Assembly (NCBI RefSeq): GCF_947179165.1
Contig: NC_077243.1
Location: 35,228,001-35,292,000 of the forward strand
Direction: 5' to 3'
From: Solanum dulcamara
Taxonomy: Eukaryota; Streptophyta; Magnoliopsida; Solanales; Solanaceae
Length of the DNA: 64,000 bases
Below are positions 60,210 through 64,000 of the stretch, in pieces. Under the pieces are notes generated by a model. It was not told the DNA's origin. It ran no database searches and worked only from the letters and a program-made list of their open reading frames with translations. Position numbers and translations under genes: made by a program. The stretch's first letter is position 1. Each line of letters begins with the position of its first letter.

Positions 60210-61821
60210 ACAGAGAAGTCTACTACTTTGTGCTCTTGAGGAAAGTGCCCAACTTTAAGTGTGGGGCGGAATGTCTGTTTAATTTTTACTTTAACTGTTT
60301 ATCTTTGTTAGTATTAATGTTTTGGTTTATCTGTTTATTTTTGTCAGTTTGATGTTTTGGTTTATCTAGTTTGGTTTATCTGTTTATCTTTTTCAGTATT
60401 GATATTTTTGTTTATATTGAATTTTTGATGTCGTTTAAAAAAAATTATTAACTGACTTTGGGTTTCATGGAATTTGTTTTCGGTTCTTAGGCCATGGATA
60501 ATCCCTTTTGAATTGTATATAAAAAAAGTTTTTTTGTTATATATATATATATATATATATATAAAAAGCATTTTTCTAGACTATTAGATTGCATAGGAAG
60601 CAGATGAAATGGTTGAAAAACATGAAATCCAAAACTGACTAAATTGAGACACCAAAGACTCTGTTGTTAGATTTTGAATAATGTTGAATTCATGTGATTG
60701 TGGTTGAAATTTCTAAAAAATTGTCATTCTAAAATTAAACATGTGCAGTATGAGTAAGGTTAATTGTATAATCCTTATTACTCTTGATTGCTAGAACTTG
60801 CCCCATATGTATGAGTAGTGAAAATAAAGGAAATTTAGAATTTAGGGAAAGAATCTATGCAATTCTTTGGTAACCTCAGTTTAAAACCACTTGTCGTACC
60901 CACCATAGTGTAAATCCATAGTTAGCCCTTTTGAGCCTTTGACTTAATTCTTTGGCAACCTAGTCTAGAGCTTATTCCCATTTTTTTCTGAGACCATAAT
61001 TTTGATCCAAGAAGCCAAGCGCTTTGGAAGAGAATAAGCAGATAAATGGGGGGATTGCAACTTTGTGTTACTAAGATTAAAACCATTGGTGTAAATAATT
61101 GAAATCAAATCTTGTGTTAGGGAAGACAAGCATGTGGAAAGTGAAGAGAACGCCAACCACATTATGGTTGAAGAGAATAAAGATAAAAGGGAATCCCCTA
61201 CACAGATAAATGAATTGAAAGGGTAAGCTAAAGAAAGAACAAAGTGGGAAGAATAAGGTTATGAAGTACTTGCATAGAATTACTGAATTTAGTGAATTGA
61301 AAGCACTTGGGAATCAAGTCACTATACATGTCCAGATTACTACCTACCTGTCCCCTAGCCCACATTACAGCCTGAAAAAGTCCTAAGTGATACTTAAGTC
61401 TTAGATGCCTTAATAGAACTACATAATACACTAAGGGAAAGCCTATGGTTCATCATGAGCAACTTGTGACTTCATTTGAGAGAGTGAGCGAATTTTGTTT
61501 AAATACTCATTTTTGTTGACAAGGAGTGTAACTGTGAAAGTATGGGTAATTCTTTCTTGGTGAGAGCATATGTTTAATGAAGAAATGGTAATTTTGCATG
61601 AATTTTAATTTAATAAGACATATGAGTGTGTTTCATTATAGAGTCAACTCTTGAGTTTATGTGGTGTTGACTTAGTTAGTCGCGTGAAAAAAATTTGACA
61701 TGTGTGTGTAATGTAAGCTACTTGTGTAATCACTGTGGTTTAGTAGAATTGCTTTATATATCATGTGCTTGGTACTTTAGGAATAAGACTGGGCATTTAT
61801 TCGAGGACGAACAAAGCTATA
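60210..61821 (+). other. Athila 3' non-coding region
   Basis: 1.6 kb without a credible gene. It contains about three units of a roughly 36-base T-rich repeat ('TTTGGTTTATCTGTTTATC', 60285-60415) and a (TA)n run at about 60538-60563. Long untranslated 3' regions are common in Athila elements. Confidence 0.6.
60538..60563. repeat. TA microsatellite
   Basis: Uninterrupted alternating AT of about 25 bases. Confidence 0.95.
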
Positions 61822-61833
61822 AGTGTGGGGTGG
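61822..61833 (+). promoter_or_regulatory. Polypurine tract
   Basis: AGTGTGGGGTGG directly before the 3' LTR start, preceded by TTCGAGGACGAA. This is the usual place for plus-strand priming. Confidence 0.65.
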
Positions 61834-63199
61834 TGATCTTGAGTACATTTATGTGCCCAATAGCAAATAAAACCCATAATTCATAGTCAAGTTTAGAGAA
61901 AATTCCTAGAGTTTAGTTTATATTTTCACATATTTTTGTATTGTTGTAACCAACCAACATGATTAGACACTTTCAGGGCTAATTGAGAAAGAATGGACAT
62001 TCAAAACATGATCAGATTGAAAGTGGAGCTCAATGAAGAAGTTAGGCATAAAATGCAAAGAAAATGCATCATATTGAAGTGTGTCCACGTCGTGCACTAA
62101 GCTTCAGTGATTTTATTCCAATAGTTGGATTTTATTTGACTCAACAGGATGGTGTGCGCCATGTCTGCATTGTAGACCTGGTTCTTGGTAGAACAAATTT
62201 TCACCGCACAAATAATGCAAACTTGTACTAAACTAAACCAAGTCAACATTTTGGACTTCAGTGAGCTTACTTTAAATCCGTGTTTATAGTGCTATAAATA
62301 GTACCTTTACATATTTTATTAAAAAGTAGAATAGATTGTCGGATTTGGACTAAAGGAGACGAAGGAAGAACTACTTTTGGGTGACATTTTCTTCTTTTCT
62401 TACAATTGAATTCAATTTTTTATGGTATTAATGATTTATGTAATTATGTTACGAACTATAAGTGGCTAAACCCCATTGTTCTTGGGTTGTAGCCACAAGA
62501 TGTCGGTTTAAATCTTATTAGCTTTGGTTGAAAATGGATTTTTGTATGTGATGTAATCCTATATTCTTATTTTGATTATTTTAATTCTTGATCACCATTA
62601 GAACAAATTTGTTGTCCATCCGGAACTCGAAAGACGGAAAGGGGATAGAACACTAGAATATAGGGAGCATGTTTATTCTAGAATTGCCTAGAATAATTCA
62701 TGTATGGAGTGACCGTAACACATATCTATGCACCATATTTCGTTACTAAACAGGATGATATGATTAATACATTTTTGTTGGTTCATGCTTATCCCCGCTC
62801 AACGATGTAGTTAAGTTGTCAACAAAAGTAGGCAATTGGAGGTTGGAAGATCATAATTGTAAAATGAACCTTGTAAATGATTAATCAAAAGACCCATTAG
62901 ATACCAAAGTAAAGGATGTTAGACCGGAAATATATAAGTGCTACAACCCAGGGACTCTTCCTTAAATTGATAAAATTTCTCTAATATCTTTGAATCATTT
63001 TCTTATATCGTTTTTAAAATAATCATTTTAGATATAAATGAACTCAACTCTTTGCAAACACACATGAATAATTTGATTCATTAAAAAGCTAAGCAAAGCC
63101 TAATTAAACTTTCATGTGGGTTCTATATCCGGCTCTTAAAAAGGGTCACTATATTACTTAAGAGACCGCGTACACTTGCGTGTGCGTTTGGACGCAACA
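61834..63199 (+). repeat. Athila 3' LTR (1366 bp)
   Basis: TGATCTTGAG to GGACGCAACA. Longer than the 5' LTR by about 380 bases (about 62478-62856), which were lost from the 5' copy or gained here. Followed by TTGAG and the resumed Gypsy2 integrase. Confidence 0.85.
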
Positions 63200-63471
63200 T
63201 TGAGTATGTACCCAAATGTCAGAATTATCAACATGTAAACTATGAACATCAAAGACCTCCAGGTTTACTCCTAATAATGCTATTTCAGAATGAAAGTGGG
63301 AAAAGAGAGCCATGTATTTTTTGGTGGGACTCCCTAAAACCTTAAGGAAGCATGAATCAATTTGGGCCATTGTAGAAAGATTGACTAAATAATCCAACTT
63401 TATCCCAGTTAGAGTAGATTACAACTCTCAACAACTGGCTAAGATTTATGTCAAGGAGATAGTAAGGTTGT
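63200..63471 (+). pseudogene. Gypsy2 integrase, continuation after the Athila insertion
   Basis: Begins with TTGAG, the target duplication, and takes up the integrase zinc-binding region at the point where 38541 stopped: the second Cys pair and NYEHQRP come next. Then KWEKRAM-type sequence and VDYNSQQLAKIYVKEIVRL to about 63470. Mixed frames, at least two lesions. This fragment identifies the original target of the Athila insertion. Confidence 0.8.
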
Positions 63472-64000
63472 TGATACGCCCAAACTTACATCTCAATTAA
63501 GAAGTATAAAGCAGTCGTTGTCAAATATATAACTCAACCAGAATTGAGGTGGATCCCACAGGAAATATGGAGGAAATACATCTACTAGCAGTTATGTTCG
63601 ATTTTAGTCAATATTTCCTGAAAATAAAAATTGCCTAAATTCAAATGCAGTTTTGGATTAATTTGATAATTAGTAACAACATTAGTAATAGTATAGTAAA
63701 ATAGACTTAGAGTTGTGAATAATATATGGAAGTAGTTAGGATTGTTTACCCCAACACGTCGTAACTCAATAGGCATATCATACTAGTAATCCTTTCTCAA
63801 TGCGTAGTGTGCAAAATCTAGCAAGTTAATAACACCAAAATACCTTCCGGTCCTATTAGATGAATTTAACTCTCACCTTCCGTTCTTAGAATGTATTACC
63901 AACTAACCCTTGCTTTGGACCTCAGAAGACTATCCCCTCCTAGGCTTAAGTCCTTGGATGAAATTTACTAGATCCAATCTCTATTGTTGTTATCTTTTCC
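63472..64000. mobile_element. Start of another LTR-like element, leaves window
   Basis: Gypsy2 integrase similarity stops abruptly at GGTTG and TGATACGCCCAAACTTAC follows, a TG start. About 40-90 bases later comes 'GGTGGATCCCACAGG', a pattern I associate with plant gypsy LTRs. No coding content to the window end. The other end is not available, so neither identity nor target duplication can be checked. Confidence 0.4.

Larger units (their letters stand above)
38542..63199 (+). mobile_element. Athila-type element with both LTRs, expanded by nested insertions
   Basis: 5' LTR, tRNA-Asp-type primer site, gag, protease, RT, RNase H, start of integrase, [Gypsy1 C and Gypsy3 inserted or joined], env-like gene, long 3' non-coding part, polypurine tract, 3' LTR. 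Total 24.7 kb, of which 44199-58726 is foreign. It sits in the Gypsy2 integrase, whose reading resumes after 63199. The C-terminal part of the integrase is missing at the foreign block, so the interior is not just interrupted but deleted. Confidence 0.85.

Noticed and set aside
1..64000. Non-transposon biosynthetic, defence or signalling gene cluster
   Set aside because: All recognisable coding signal is retroelement gag, pol, env-like or LINE; nothing else stands out on either strand.

Overview
This window looks like gene-poor, retrotransposon-packed chromatin of a flowering plant. The element types (Tekay/Del chromoviruses primed by initiator-Met tRNA, an Athila-type element with an env-like third gene, and an L1-type LINE with a DUF4283 ORF1) and the LTR sequence style suggest Solanaceae, perhaps Solanum. 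That is recognition from memory, not a database match. I found no intact host protein-coding gene, no tRNA or rRNA gene and no CRISPR array. Every coding stretch I can identify is a decayed transposon gene with stops and frameshifts.

Left part, 1-22149. A Tekay-like Gypsy1 copy (A, 1-4510) abuts a reversed LTR fragment (LTR-X, 4511-5334). From 5335 there is a mosaic block: an unrecognised segment (5335-6275), a Gypsy2 pol remnant (6276-7997), an Athila-type element inserted in the Gypsy2 integrase (7998-15115), and Gypsy1 copy B (15116-19467). The Athila part carries a 2.06-kb inverted duplication of its own protease-RT region (12208-14266). Copy B is followed by a longer reversed LTR-X (19468-21564) and a plus-strand LTR tail (21565-22149).

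Middle, 22150-35890. About 1 kb of AT-rich DNA without recognisable content is followed by a reversed LTR (LTR-Y) and a plus-strand solo LTR-X. The solo LTR has a 5-bp target duplication, AGCCT. Inside it sits an almost full-length minus-strand LINE (25990-34920) with a perfect 15-bp target duplication and a poly-A tail.

Right part, 35891-64000. The mosaic block of the left part occurs again with the same internal junctions (5335-16566 matches 35891-45646), so it was duplicated as a unit. Here the Athila element can be followed to its other end: 5' LTR 38542-39536, tRNA-Asp-type primer site, gag, pol, env-like gene, polypurine tract, and 3' LTR 61834-63199. The interrupted Gypsy2 integrase resumes right after the 3' LTR behind a near-perfect 5-bp target duplication. 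Inside this Athila lie Gypsy1 copy C (44199-45646) and a minus-strand Gypsy3 (45647-58726) arranged LTR-internal-LTR-partial internal. A further element starts near 63472 and leaves the window.

The nesting gives a relative order: Gypsy2, then Athila inside it, then the join to Gypsy1, then duplication of the block. Gypsy3, the inverted arm and the LINE appear to be later or local events. I did not find a convincing new biological system. The observations most worth checking are the block duplication, the inverted repeat that could give a hairpin transcript, the Gypsy3 tandem structure, and the palindrome-rich clusters shared by unrelated LTRs.
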